DNA of 64,000 nucleotides, taken from NCBI GenBank assembly GCA_019638395.1, contig JAHBTX010000003.1:62001-126000 (forward strand), given 5' to 3'. The notes under the pieces are model-generated. The model was not told the DNA's origin. It made no database searches and saw only the letters and a program-made list of their open reading frames with translations. The stretch is from Cyclobacteriaceae bacterium (lineage in GTDB: Bacteria; Bacteroidota; Bacteroidia; Cytophagales; Cyclobacteriaceae). Position 1 is the stretch's first letter. Each line of letters begins with the position of its first letter. Positions 44,594-54,391 of this stretch are shown piece by piece. The position numbers and the translations under genes were made by a program.

Positions 44594-45442
44594 ATGCGGA
44601 AAAGAATTATTGTACTGGGATGCTTACTGGTAGTAAGCATTCTGGCTTACCTTGTATTGGCTACCCCATCCATTTCATCAAATCATGGCGGCCTGGATAC
44701 ACATCTTTATTTGAATGAAAATTCCAATCAACCCTTGGTGGTTGCATTCGGTGGCGGATCGGGTGGTAATGATTGGGAGCGCAGGTATTTGAAAGATAAG
44801 CGCGATACGTTGTTGGCGCATGGCTTTGCTGTATTAGCTATTGGTTATTTCAAAACTGAAAATTCACCCGATGCATTAGATAGAATTTCACTTAATGCCA
44901 TTGCCGATACCATTCTGAACATCGCCAAACGTACACCGCAAATTGATACCACACGAATTATTTTAATGGGTGCTTCCAAAGGCGGAGAATTGGTATTGAA
45001 TCTCGCAAGCCGATATACTTGTTTTAAAGGTGTGGTTGCACTTTCTACATCGCATGTTAGTTTTCCGGCACTTACCATTTCTGCCAATACTTCATCGTGG
45101 TTATTTAATAACGAAGAAGTGGCGTATGTGCCGGCTCCGTTTAAAACTATTGGACCAGCCATTAAAGGCGATCTGCACACCGCTTTTTCAATGATGTTGG
45201 AAGATACAACTGCTGCAGCGCAAGCTGAAATTCCGGTTGAACGCATCAACGGCCCGGTTCTGATTGTATCAGCCGATGAAGATGAACAATGGCCGGCAAC
45301 TAAAATGTCGGAACGGTTAATGGCGCGATTAGCCTCGAAAAATTTTCCACATCTGTATCAACATCTTATTGTATCGGGTAACCACATTGAACCCTTAAAC
45401 CACTTTGATAAAGTAGTATCTTTCCTTGATCAACTGAAGTAA
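44594..45442 (+). CDS. Alpha/beta hydrolase, BAAT-like
   Basis: A 282-residue protein with an N-terminal membrane segment or uncleaved signal (VLGCLLVVSILAYLVLA). The catalytic triad is placed: Ser128 in the elbow ILMGASKGGEL, Asp in SADEDEQWPA (about 223-227) and His in SGNHIEPLNHF (about 263). The fold and elbow match the BAAT C-terminal/dienelactone-hydrolase-like acyl-CoA thioesterase group. The substrate is unknown. It is followed one base later by the DUF998 gene. Confidence 0.85.
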   Translation: MRKRIIVLGCLLVVSILAYLVLATPSISSNHGGLDTHLYLNENSNQPLVVAFGGGSGGNDWERRYLKDKRDTLLAHGFAVLAIGYFKTENSPDALDRISLNAIADTILNIAKRTPQIDTTRIILMGASKGGELVLNLASRYTCFKGVVALSTSHVSFPALTISANTSSWLFNNEEVAYVPAPFKTIGPAIKGDLHTAFSMMLEDTTAAAQAEIPVERINGPVLIVSADEDEQWPATKMSERLMARLASKNFPHLYQHLIVSGNHIEPLNHFDKVVSFLDQLK

Positions 45443-45443
45443 T

Positions 45444-46055
45444 ATGACATCCCGGCATTATGCACTTATTGGAATGGTTGCACCCATTCTTTTTTGGAGT
45501 ACCTATTTTATAATGGCAGGTTTAAGACCAGAATATAGTTTCTACACGAAAGCGATCAGCGAACTTGGGTCGGTGGATGCTCCCAACAAATGGGTTTGGA
45601 ACAGTTTGGGTTATGGATTTATCGGTTTATGCATTTTAGTTTATGCGTATGGTTTGTTCAGGTCGGTAGCGGGCAAGAGCGCCAGTAAGCTTCCGTTAAT
45701 TGGGCTGTTTCTTAGTGGATTCTTCATGTCGCTTGCCGGAATTTTTCCTGGTGATTTTGATAACAAGCAATCCACCACCATGCTGCTTCATACCCTTGGT
45801 AGTTTTGGTAGCTACTTGTTTTTTCTGCTGGCTGCATTCACGTACCCAAAGCACATGAATGCAAACACCTATTGGCAACAGGCATCAAGCCCAACGTTAC
45901 TATTTACATGGCTTACCATTCTGTTTGGAGCGTGGCCATTTTTGTTTCCCTCCATGCCGGCTGTTGGGCAGCGTTTTGTTTTCCTGTTTTATTTTGTTTG
46001 GATTTTTTATACAGCCCAGAAACTTTATCGGCAACCACTGAAACCAATTGAATGA
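45444..46055 (+). CDS. DUF998 membrane protein
   Basis: A 203-residue protein with six membrane segments. The DUF998 signature YSFYTKAISELGSVDAPNKWVWN (about 32-54), a GIFPGDFDN loop and a Trp/Phe-rich end are present. Function of DUF998 is not established. It is the third gene of the HTH-hydrolase-DUF998 run and its start is immediately after the hydrolase stop. Confidence 0.88.
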   Translation: MTSRHYALIGMVAPILFWSTYFIMAGLRPEYSFYTKAISELGSVDAPNKWVWNSLGYGFIGLCILVYAYGLFRSVAGKSASKLPLIGLFLSGFFMSLAGIFPGDFDNKQSTTMLLHTLGSFGSYLFFLLAAFTYPKHMNANTYWQQASSPTLLFTWLTILFGAWPFLFPSMPAVGQRFVFLFYFVWIFYTAQKLYRQPLKPIE

Positions 46056-46103
46056 ACTTTTCATGAGTTGAGCTGAATTTCAGTTTCTATTATATTAGAG
46101 TCC

Positions 46104-46709
46104 ATGAAATTAATCCCCGAAGCCCGTACCCTTCCGGAAGGATTTGAGTGGGGCACACCTTTTATCATAAGAGGATTAAACTTGCCCTGTGATCTGAATA
46201 CATGTGTGCAACGCGCCATGCAAAGAGACATGGAACTGTTTGGTTACGGTAAGGGCGGAACGGAGTTGTGGATGTGGGCGAGCGAAGCATTTCAACAGTT
46301 CAAAGCAGAAACACTCAGCATGAATATAGTGGATGCACCATTCCCGGTGTTGTTGGATACCGAGTTGCCCGATGATTTATTGAAGGCCGTAAAAAAATCG
46401 CGCAAGAAAATTTGTTTAACGCTTACTCGGAATGGATCGTACACACCCCTTCATGTTGATCCCAATCATGGAGGTGGCTGGATGTATCTGCAACAAGGAA
46501 TTAAAAAGTGGCAACTGATTGATGTGTATAACAATCCGTTGAAGCCTGATAAAGCAGGCAACTATCCGGATCCACCACTTGACCTGGATGCAGATTACAT
46601 GTATGAAGCAACTATCAATCCCGGAGACTTTCTATACTTTCCACCATTAACACCACACCGCGTATGGACGTACGCACATAGTTTTGGTGTAAGTGGGTAC
46701 GCGAAGTGA
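46104..46709 (+). CDS. JmjC/cupin-like oxygenase
   Basis: A 201-residue protein with a cupin-8/JmjC pattern. Metal ligands are His117 and Asp119 (SYTPLHVDPNHGGGWMYLQQ) and His185 (YFPPLTPHRVWTY), with Lys/Trp in GIKKWQL likely binding 2-oxoglutarate. Such enzymes hydroxylate proteins or tRNA. The protein is small for the family, about the core only. It begins 48 bases after the DUF998 gene, and a separate transcript is possible. Confidence 0.85.
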   Translation: MKLIPEARTLPEGFEWGTPFIIRGLNLPCDLNTCVQRAMQRDMELFGYGKGGTELWMWASEAFQQFKAETLSMNIVDAPFPVLLDTELPDDLLKAVKKSRKKICLTLTRNGSYTPLHVDPNHGGGWMYLQQGIKKWQLIDVYNNPLKPDKAGNYPDPPLDLDADYMYEATINPGDFLYFPPLTPHRVWTYAHSFGVSGYAK

Positions 46710-46738
46710 TGAGTTTTTTGATTTATTGATCTTCCTTC

Positions 46739-46762
46739 ATGGTTCGTGTCCTCACGAACCAT
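46739..46762. repeat. Palindrome, possible terminator or REP-like element
   Basis: ATGGTTCGTG pairs perfectly with CACGAACCAT over 10 bp with a TCCT loop. There is no T-run, so its role as a terminator for the JmjC gene is uncertain. The rest of 46763-46900 holds a TTG and TATTTTC/CATTTTTG minus-7-like elements that could drive the peptidase gene. Confidence 0.65.
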
Positions 46763-46925
46763 TATGCCTCCAACTTTCATTGGGGGGTCTTGGGCTTTCG
46801 GGAAAATTCATACTTCTAATCGCCTCATTAATGCAGCCAACCCACATTATCAAAAACCGACTTGCAAATTAAATGGCATAGGCCTATTTTCATTTTTGCA
46901 ACAATCATTAACTAATTTCTAAAAC

Positions 46926-49722
46926 ATGAAACAATCTATTTTATCGGGGTTGATTCTTTTGCTGTTGGTAAGCAGTAGCTACGCGCAGAAGAAGAAAACT
47001 ACCAATCAGAAACCGGAAACACCCAAGGTGGAAGTAAAAATGACGCCACCACCACCGGTTAAGGTAACTTCTGTTGAAGGCATTACGGAATATCGGTTAG
47101 CCAATGGTTTGCGCGTATTATTATTTCCAGATCAATCCAAGCAAACGTTTACTGTAAATGTGACTTACCTGGTGGGTTCCAAGCATGAGAATTATGGCGA
47201 AACAGGAATGGCGCACTTGCTGGAGCATTTGGTGTTTAAAGGAACGCCAAAATATCCCATGAATATTATGAAAGAGTTGGAAGATCGGGGAGGAAATTTT
47301 AATGGTACTACTTCATTCGATAGAACCAACTATTTCGAAGTGTTATCAGCCACAGATGAAAACATGAAGTGGGCGTTGGATATGGAGGCCGACCGCATGG
47401 TAAATTCATTCATCGCCAAGAAAGACCTTGAAAGTGAAATGACGGTGGTGCGAAATGAATTTGAATCGGGTGAAAAACAACCCGATACGCGTGTTGTGGC
47501 AACGTACGATGGCTACCGCGTTTGAATGGCATAACTATGGTAAGTCAACCATCGGTTCGCGTGAAGATATTGAAAATGTATCAATCGAAAAATTGCAGGC
47601 GTTTTACAAGAAGTATTATCAACCCGATAATGCCGTGCTGGTAGTGGCCGGTAAATTTGAAGAAGCCAAAACACTGAGCATGATTAACGATTACTTTGGA
47701 GTTATACCCAAGCCAATACGCGAAATAAGTGAGTTCTATACCCGCGATCCAATTCAGGATGGTGAGCGCTCGGTTACTGTAAAACGTGTGGGCGATGTGC
47801 AATGGCTTTCGGTATTACATAAAATATCATCAGGTACGCATCCTGATTATGCGCCTACCAGTGTGTTGATGGAAATTCTCTCCAATGCACCATCAGGTAG
47901 AATTTATAAAGCTTTGGTTGACACTAAGAAAGCAACAGCCATATTTTCAATTCCATTTCAATTGAAAGAGCCCAGTGCCACACTTGTATTTGCACAAGTA
48001 CCAAAAGATAAGTCGATTGAAGATGCGAAGAAAGCCATGTTGCAAACCTTTAACGAACTTACCACTAATCCACCAACCAAAGAGGAAGTGGAGCGGGCTA
48101 AGGCCTCATTGTTAAAACAAATCGAATTAAATTTTAATAACCCCGATCGGGTTGGGATATTAATGAGCGAGTTTATTTCGATGGGCGATTGGCGTTTGTT
48201 TTTTCTCTACCGCGATCAGTTGGAAAAAGTAACTCCGGAAGATGTGTTGAAAGTTGCCAAAAATTATTTTAAGGAAGATAACCGGGTAGTGGGGCAGTTT
48301 ATTCCGGTAAATGAACCAAACCGAGCCGAGATTCCGGCTGAACCCAATGTGGAAGCTTTGGTAAAAGATTACAAAGGCAAAGCGGCTGTAAGCGAAGGCG
48401 AGGCGTTCGATCCGTCTCCGGCAAATATTGAAGCTCGTACTGTTAGAAGCACGTTGCCGAATGGTATGAAAACAGCTTTGTTATATAAGAAAACCTGGGG
48501 CGAATCAGTTCAGGCCCGGCTAACCTTGCGCTTTGGCGATGAAAAGAATTTGGTAAACAAAGGTACGGCTGGCCAATATGCTGCCCGCATGTTGGATAAG
48601 GGTACGACCAAACTTTCACGGCAACAAATTAAAGATGAATTCGACAGATTGAAAGCCCGGGTGAATTTCTTTGGTGGCGCAACATCGGTTTCTGTAAACA
48701 TAGAAACAACTAAACCCAACCTGGCCGAAGTTGTGAAGCTGGTAGAGCAAATATTGAAAGACCCTGCATTCCCGGCCGATGAATTTGAGAAACTCAAGAG
48801 TGAATCAATTGCGGGTATTGAATCGCAGCGCAGAGAGCCAACGGCTGTCGCTTCGGTACGACTATCGAAATATACTTCGCCTTATCCTAAAGGCGACCCC
48901 CGCTATGCCGAAAGTTTTGACGAATCCATCGAATCTATAAAAAATCTGAAACTGGAAGATGTAAAAAAATTTCACAAGGATTTTTACGGTACCAACAATG
49001 CAACCTTATCGCTGGTAGGTGATTTTGATGCAACAGAAATGAGTGGGTTGATTACACAGGCATTTGGTTCGTGGAAAAGCGCTGCAAACTTTAAACGCCT
49101 GGAAGCAAAAATAAAACAAGTGCAGCCCATTAACGAAAAGTTGGAAACACCCGACAAAGCGAATGCATTTATGACAGCGCAATACAGTTGGGAGTATAAA
49201 GACTCAAATCCCGATTACCCCGCACTGGTACTTGGGCATTATATGTTAGGTGGTGGTACCGCATCCCGACTCTTTTCAAGAATCAGAGGTAAAGAAGGGT
49301 TGAGTTATGGAGTAGGTTCTAACTTTTTTGCGGGCACACTTGATAATGTAGGTAGCTTTAGCGCCTATGCGATTTATGCACCGGAAAACGGAACTAAGCT
49401 GGAAGAAGTATTCAAAGAAGAGATCATGAAAGTGATCAACGAAGGGTTTACCGAAGAAGAACTAACAGCAGCGAAGTCGGGGTGGGTACAAGGCAACGCC
49501 ATTAATCGTGCACAAGATGGCTCCATAGCTGCAGTATTAAATAATTACCTGTACAACGGCCGCGACTTTAAGTGGGATGAAGCCCTTGAAAAGAAAGTGC
49601 AGGCGTTAACGCTTGCTGAAGTAAATGCAGCCATGAAAAAATCACTTCGCTACGAAGATATTTCGATTGTAATGGCCGGAGATTTTGCAAAAGCGAAAGC
49701 AAAAGAAGCAGAGAAGAAATAA
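46926..49722 (+). pseudogene. M16 zinc peptidase, frame broken by one extra A
   Basis: A signal peptide ([21 protein letters not shown]) precedes the peptidase domain with zinc motif HLLEH (residues 97-101) in [14 protein letters not shown] and the downstream [11 protein letters not shown]. In the run of five A at 47473-47477 the frame shifts and stops at 47523-47525. Removing one A restores [24 protein letters not shown] and a 931-residue protein to 49722, with the second catalytic-like and inactive M16 halves. The downstream part alone can be read from 47455. Full length is typical for tandem-module M16B enzymes, so the break is either recent or an assembly error. Confidence 0.85.
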
Positions 49723-49737
49723 GTTGGGTTCTCAAAA

Positions 49738-49767
49738 AAAATCCTGCACGGTAACGTGCAGGATTTT
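49738..49767. terminator. Strong terminator after M16 gene
   Basis: ATCCTGCACG pairs perfectly with CGTGCAGGAT around a GTAA (GNRA) tetraloop, flanked by an A-run and TTTT, so it can act in both directions. It lies 18 bases after the M16 stop codon. Confidence 0.92.
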
Positions 49768-49791
49768 GTCTTTTTACCCTGCTTAATCTTG

Positions 49792-50001
49792 CTATAGTCT
49801 TTGAGTTTTATGGCGACTCTTGACATACGGCATTAGTATTTTAAAAAACACTTCTGGCTTTTCTTCTAAAATGGCATGGCCACACTGTTCAATAACATAA
49901 ACCTGACTATTTCGAAGCGATTCTTTTTGAACATAAAAGGTGGATTCTCCTTGATCATCCTGCCGGCCATAAATAATAAGTGCTGGAACTTTTAGTCTAT
50001 T
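49792..50001 (-). pseudogene. 3' relic of an alpha/beta hydrolase gene
   Basis: On the minus strand a 69-codon open stretch reads LKVPALIIYGRQDDQGES ... VIEQCGHAILEEKPEVFFKIL and ends at TAG. This is the end of a lid-less hydrolase fold: the Asp of GRQDD and the His of CGHAI would be the acid and base of the triad. An in-frame TAA lies just upstream, and neither a start codon nor the nucleophile elbow is present. It lies between the M16 terminator and the small outer-membrane protein gene and explains most of this 312-base gene-free stretch. Confidence 0.6.
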
Positions 50002-50034
50002 TTAGGATAACAATTTGGTATGTATCGGCAATTT

Positions 50035-50463
50035 TTATTTTTTGATTACATATCCTACACCAGCACGAATTCCAAATTCTGTTTGCCCGAAGTAAAAATC
50101 ACCTATGGCTTCAAAGCGCCACTTTTCAGTGATGGGTTTAGACCAACCACCGCCCAGCGCCACATCGTTGGCTCCAATTAATCCGCGAAAGCGTACAAAA
50201 AAATTATCAAGTGGGTAATACCGCATGCCCATGGCGAACGAACTTGCGTTGCGTGTCCATAACTCTAAACCCGCGCCAGCTGCAAAATGCCGAACTACAA
50301 AATAATTGGCTTCGGCACCAAACTGAAGTTTGTCACCAAAACGCGAATAGTCGGTCTTGATCAGATCAAAACCACTGCTAATTAAAATGTCGTTGCTACT
50401 TTGAGCGTTTAAAGTTCCGACAGTCAATATTAAAATTGATAAGATGATATATACTTTTCGCAT
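50035..50463 (-). CDS. Small outer-membrane beta-barrel protein
   Basis: A 142-residue exported protein with signal peptide MRKVYIILSILILTVGTLNAQ. The mature part alternates polar and aromatic residues in eight or so strands (FGAEANYFVVRHFAAGAGLEL, FAMGMRYYPLDNFFVRFRGLIG) and ends in an OMP-like strand GIRAGVGYVIKK. It resembles small OmpW/OmpA-like barrels, but no family signature is certain. It starts eight bases after the uvrB stop codon, so it may be transcribed with uvrB. Confidence 0.75.
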   Translation of the reverse strand: MRKVYIILSILILTVGTLNAQSSNDILISSGFDLIKTDYSRFGDKLQFGAEANYFVVRHFAAGAGLELWTRNASSFAMGMRYYPLDNFFVRFRGLIGANDVALGGGWSKPITEKWRFEAIGDFYFGQTEFGIRAGVGYVIKK

Positions 50464-50471
50464 ATAGTGAT

Positions 50472-52496
50472 TTACTTTTTTTCTTCTAATAATTTTTGAA
50501 TCGCCAGGTATTCATCGCGCAAGCGTGCGGCTTCCATAAATTCCAATTCTTTAGCAGCCTTCTCCATAGCCTTGCGGGTACGGTCAGCCATTTTTTCCAG
50601 TTCTGGTTTACTTAAGTAGGCAACCACCGGGTCGGCTGCAAGCGATTTTTCCTCTTCCTCAATATAATACCGCTTGGTTGTCTTCTTCGAATCGGCCACT
50701 TTGGTTTGACCAAGTATTGAATCTTTTGACTTAAGAACTGTTCTGGGTGTTATTCCGTGTTCAAGATTATAATCCTGTTGAATTTTTCTACGCCTGTTGG
50801 TTTCATCAATAGCCAGTTGCATGGATTCTGTAATGGTATCGGCATACATAATCACCCGGCCATTTTCGTTTCGTGCAGCACGACCAATAGTTTGTACGAG
50901 CGATCTTTGATTACGCAGAAACCCCTCTTTATCGGCATCCATAATGGCTACCAACGAAACCTCTGGTAAATCCAGGCCTTCGCGCAATAGATTTACGCCC
51001 ACCAATACATCAAATACTCCCAACCGAAGTTCGCGCAAAATTTCAACACGATCGAGCGTTGTAACTTCTGAATGGATGTACCGGCACTTGATCGCAGCCC
51101 TCGACATAAACTTGGTTAGTTCTTCGGCCATACGTTTGGTAAGCGTGGTAACCAGAACTCTTTCTTTCTTTTTTACACGCTCGTCAATTTCTTCAAACAA
51201 ATCATCTATCTGGTTGCGGCTGGGCCGCACATCAATTTGCGGATCGAGCAGTCCGGTGGGGCGAATAAGTTGTTCAATTACTACACCTTCTGATTTGCGT
51301 AATTCATACTCAGCTGGTGTAGCACTTACATAAATTACCTGGTTTACCAAACCTTCAAACTCGTTAAACGTAAGTGGCCGGTTATCCAAAGCAGAAGGTA
51401 ACCTAAAACCATAATCTACCAGGTTAACTTTTCGGGAACGATCACCACCCCACATGGCTCGCACTTGTGGTACGGTTACATGGCTTTCATCAATCACCAA
51501 TAAAAAATCATCGGGAAAATAATCAATCAAACAAAATGGTCGTGCACCGGCTGAACGCCTGTCGAAGTACCGCGAGTAATTTTCAATACCGCTGCAATAG
51601 CCAAGTTCGCGCATCATTTCCAGATCAAACTCGGTTCGTTCTTTCAGGCGCTTGGCTTCCAGGTGTTTTCGTTCTTGTTCAAACATCTCTACTTGTAACA
51701 CCATGTCGTCTTGTATTTCGCGAATGGCAGTTTGTAGTAGTTCTTTTCCGGTTACAAATAAGTTTGCTGGAAAGATTACGGCAGTCTTTTCATCGGCAAT
51801 TTTTTTTCCTGAGATCGGATCAATTAATTGAATGGCTTCAATCTCATCGCCAAAAAAATAAATGCGCAAAGCATAATCGGCATAGGCCAAAAAAATATCT
51901 ACGGTGTCGCCCTTAACGCGAAAGGTACCGCGTTTAAATTCAGCTTCCGTGCGGTGGTAAAGTATATCAACCAGTGCAAACAAAAGTTTGTTGCGCGGAA
52001 TCATTTCGCCTACACGCAACTGCACACGGTTTTTACCAAACTCTTCCGGATTGCCAATACCATAAATACACGAAACGGAAGCTACCACCAGGACATCTCT
52101 GCGGCCACTCAATAAAGATGAAGTGGCACTTAGGCGCAACTTTTCAATTTCTTCATTAATCGAAAGGTCTTTCTCGATATAAAGATTGGAGGAAGGAATG
52201 TAGGCTTCCGGCTGATAGTAGTCGTAGTATGAGATGAAATACTCCACAGCGTTTTCCGGAAAGAATTGCTTGAACTCGCCATACAATTGTGCAGCCAGCG
52301 TTTTATTATGGCTGAGTACAAGTGTAGGCCGGTTTACCTGCGCTACTACGTTGGCAACGGTAAATGTTTTGCCCGAACCGGTTACACCCAACAACGTTTG
52401 ATGGGCTTCGCCTTCATGCAGGCCCTGCACTAATTTTTTAATGGCCTGCGGTTGGTCGCCCGTAGGTAAATACTCGCTGTTGAGAATGAAATCCAT
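50472..52496 (-). CDS. uvrB: Excinuclease ABC subunit B
   Basis: A 674-residue nucleotide excision repair helicase. The Walker [15 protein letters not shown] (about 38-51), the beta-hairpin region [16 protein letters not shown] (about 90-105), DESHV, the motif GRAARN and the C-terminal UVR domain (about 630-668; [19 protein letters not shown]) are all intact. It loads UvrC at lesions marked by UvrA. A TAGATTTA element (minus strand 52509-52502) close to the ATG could be the minus-7 region of a very short leader, though no TTTG lies at the right distance. Confidence 0.97.
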   Translation of the reverse strand: MDFILNSEYLPTGDQPQAIKKLVQGLHEGEAHQTLLGVTGSGKTFTVANVVAQVNRPTLVLSHNKTLAAQLYGEFKQFFPENAVEYFISYYDYYQPEAYIPSSNLYIEKDLSINEEIEKLRLSATSSLLSGRRDVLVVASVSCIYGIGNPEEFGKNRVQLRVGEMIPRNKLLFALVDILYHRTEAEFKRGTFRVKGDTVDIFLAYADYALRIYFFGDEIEAIQLIDPISGKKIADEKTAVIFPANLFVTGKELLQTAIREIQDDMVLQVEMFEQERKHLEAKRLKERTEFDLEMMRELGYCSGIENYSRYFDRRSAGARPFCLIDYFPDDFLLVIDESHVTVPQVRAMWGGDRSRKVNLVDYGFRLPSALDNRPLTFNEFEGLVNQVIYVSATPAEYELRKSEGVVIEQLIRPTGLLDPQIDVRPSRNQIDDLFEEIDERVKKKERVLVTTLTKRMAEELTKFMSRAAIKCRYIHSEVTTLDRVEILRELRLGVFDVLVGVNLLREGLDLPEVSLVAIMDADKEGFLRNQRSLVQTIGRAARNENGRVIMYADTITESMQLAIDETNRRRKIQQDYNLEHGITPRTVLKSKDSILGQTKVADSKKTTKRYYIEEEEKSLAADPVVAYLSKPELEKMADRTRKAMEKAAKELEFMEAARLRDEYLAIQKLLEEKK

Positions 52497-52621
52497 ACAG
52501 GTAAATCTAAGGCAGTTATTTCAAAAGCCCTAACTGATTTAGCCTGTAAATAGTTGCAGTTTTAAAATCGCTACTGACATAGGGTTGTCAGTGGCTTTGT
52601 CTGTTCGCAGGAAGACTGGAA

Positions 52622-52687
52622 TAATTGACAGTTGACAATTATTCAATTGACAACCTATTGGGATTGTCAACTGCCCATTGTCAATTA
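52622..52687. repeat. Nested inverted repeats of TTGACAA units
   Basis: TAATTGACA (52622-52630) pairs with TGTCAATTA (52679-52687), and CAGTTGACAAT (52629-52639) pairs with ATTGTCAACTG (52663-52673); another TTGACAA unit lies between. The sequence lies downstream of aroE and upstream of uvrB. It could be a terminator-like cruciform or a degenerate repeat. Confidence 0.6.
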
Positions 52688-52693
52688 ATAATG

Positions 52694-53437
52694 TTAGTTA
52701 TTCCAGATTGCCCACGATTTCTCAGCCTGTATGTGCAACATTTCCAAACCATTTTTAATGTGTGCATTGCGCATTTCTGCTTTTTGCAGAAACATGGTAC
52801 GAGCCGGGTTGTAAATCAGATCATACACATAATGATTGGATGTAAGCAGATCGTAGTTGATAGGTGGAAACGTATTGGTATTGGGCGACATACCCAATGG
52901 GCTGGTATTAATAATCAGGTTTGACTTAGAGATCGGGCTACCATCTTTTTGCAGGCTTTCATATGTGTGCTGCCCTTTGGCAGCTTCGCGCGAAACCATT
53001 TCGTAGGGAATATTCAATTTAATAAGTGCTTGTTGTACGGCTTTGGCCGAGCCCCCCGTTCCAAGAATTAATGCCTTTGAATTTTCCGTGCGCGGATACC
53101 ATTTTTCAAGCGACTCATAAAATGCTCCGCTATCGGTATTAAAACCTTTCAGTTTACCGCCTTCAATCTTAATAACGTTTACGGCCCCGATTTTTTTTGC
53201 ATCGGTATCTATATCGCTCAAAAATTTTAATACCTGCTCTTTATAGGGAATCGTTACATTCAGGCCTGCTAACTCCGGGTTTTCTTCCAGCAGTTTTTTC
53301 AGATCGTCAATAGTAGGTAGCGAGTATAAATCATAATGATAATCGCGCAGGCCCTCACGAAAAAATTTTTCATCGAAATACGATTTCGAAAATGAATGAC
53401 TTACGGTTGCGCCTATCAGGCCAAATTTCTTTTCCAT
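52694..53437 (-). CDS. aroE: Shikimate dehydrogenase
   Basis: A 247-residue enzyme reducing 3-dehydroshikimate to shikimate. The shikimate-binding opening GLIGATVSHSFSKSY, catalytic Lys66 in NVTIPYKEQV and Asp102 in GFNTDSGAF, the nucleotide motif ILGTGGSAKAV and the closing MLHIQAEKSWAIW are present. It supplies the same aromatic pathway as the operon at 10-14 kb but is not clustered with it. It starts six bases after the DUF368 gene and ends an apparent minus-strand run that begins with the TPR gene. Confidence 0.95.
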   Translation of the reverse strand: MEKKFGLIGATVSHSFSKSYFDEKFFREGLRDYHYDLYSLPTIDDLKKLLEENPELAGLNVTIPYKEQVLKFLSDIDTDAKKIGAVNVIKIEGGKLKGFNTDSGAFYESLEKWYPRTENSKALILGTGGSAKAVQQALIKLNIPYEMVSREAAKGQHTYESLQKDGSPISKSNLIINTSPLGMSPNTNTFPPINYDLLTSNHYVYDLIYNPARTMFLQKAEMRNAHIKNGLEMLHIQAEKSWAIWNN

Positions 53438-53443
53438 GGTGGG

Positions 53444-54382
53444 TTATGATTTTGTCTTTAAGTAAGATGCTGTTTTTTCTATTCCGATTACGAGTATAAT
53501 TCCCAGCATCGCAAATAAAACAGCTTTAAGTATTTGTGGATCTTGTCCGGTAAGTGTCAGGTAATCCCACGGGGCAATACTTCTGTCAAAAGCGGGTACT
53601 TGCTGGCCGGCATGGTTTAACCGATAAGATACTACTTCTTTCCAGGGCCAAACTTTATTTAATGAACCTAACATAAAACCTGCTAACAAGGCAAGAGTAA
53701 TAAATCTGAAATTTTTTAGTATCCAGTTTAACAGGTGTGAAAATCCAAGCAAACCTATTATACAACCTGCAATAAATACAAGTACTATCGGAAGGTTGAA
53801 ATTAGTTAGGGCGGTTATCATGTACTCATATTTGCCTAACAACAACAAAATAAATGCACCTGAAATACCGGGTAATATCATAGCACAAATGGCAACTGCG
53901 CCACAACAAAAAATAAAAAACGGATGCGATGGAGTTTCTGCAGGCGATACGATGGAGATCCAATAGGCCAGGGCAGCCCCGGTTAAAAATGCAAATACCG
54001 GTGCTATACTCCATTTCTTAATATCGCGTAGTATAAGCGGTGTGGAAATAAGAATAAGTCCGAAAAAGAATGACCAGATAATAATGGGGTGCTGCGCTAA
54101 CAGATAGATCATTAGTTTAGCGATGGAGAGCAGGCTTACAAAAATTCCGGCTATGAGGGTAACGAGGAAATTTCCATTGATCAGTTTCCAGAATTCGGCA
54201 ATTTGAAATTTTAGCAATAGCCGGAGCGCTGCAACATTAATTGATTTGATTGACTGAATCAGTTCTTCGTAAATACCGGTAATAAAAGCAACTGTTCCTC
54301 CGGATACACCCGGTACCACATCGGCCGCACCCATGCAAATGCCTTTAACGAAAAGTAAGAGGTAGTCTTTCGTAGTTCTCAA
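53444..54382 (-). CDS. DUF368 membrane protein (undecaprenyl phosphate transporter family)
   Basis: A 312-residue polytopic protein with about eight or nine membrane segments. The signature GAADVVPGVSGGTVAFITGIYEELI (about residues 17-42) and the second GAVAICAMILPGISGAFILLLLGKYEYM (about 165-192) are internal repeats of the DUF368 fold. Recent work places DUF368/PopT proteins as recyclers of undecaprenyl phosphate across the membrane. That would fit the capsule and wall genes nearby. It follows the phosphosulfolactate synthase gene by nine bases. Confidence 0.9.
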   Translation of the reverse strand: MRTTKDYLLLFVKGICMGAADVVPGVSGGTVAFITGIYEELIQSIKSINVAALRLLLKFQIAEFWKLINGNFLVTLIAGIFVSLLSIAKLMIYLLAQHPIIIWSFFFGLILISTPLILRDIKKWSIAPVFAFLTGAALAYWISIVSPAETPSHPFFIFCCGAVAICAMILPGISGAFILLLLGKYEYMITALTNFNLPIVLVFIAGCIIGLLGFSHLLNWILKNFRFITLALLAGFMLGSLNKVWPWKEVVSYRLNHAGQQVPAFDRSIAPWDYLTLTGQDPQILKAVLFAMLGIILVIGIEKTASYLKTKS

Positions 54383-54391
54383 AGTCCTTAA

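Noticed and set aside
47455-49722. A second, separate M16 gene with its own start
   Set aside because: Its first residues are out-of-frame readings of the upstream half, and the protein continues perfectly from the first half when one A is removed.
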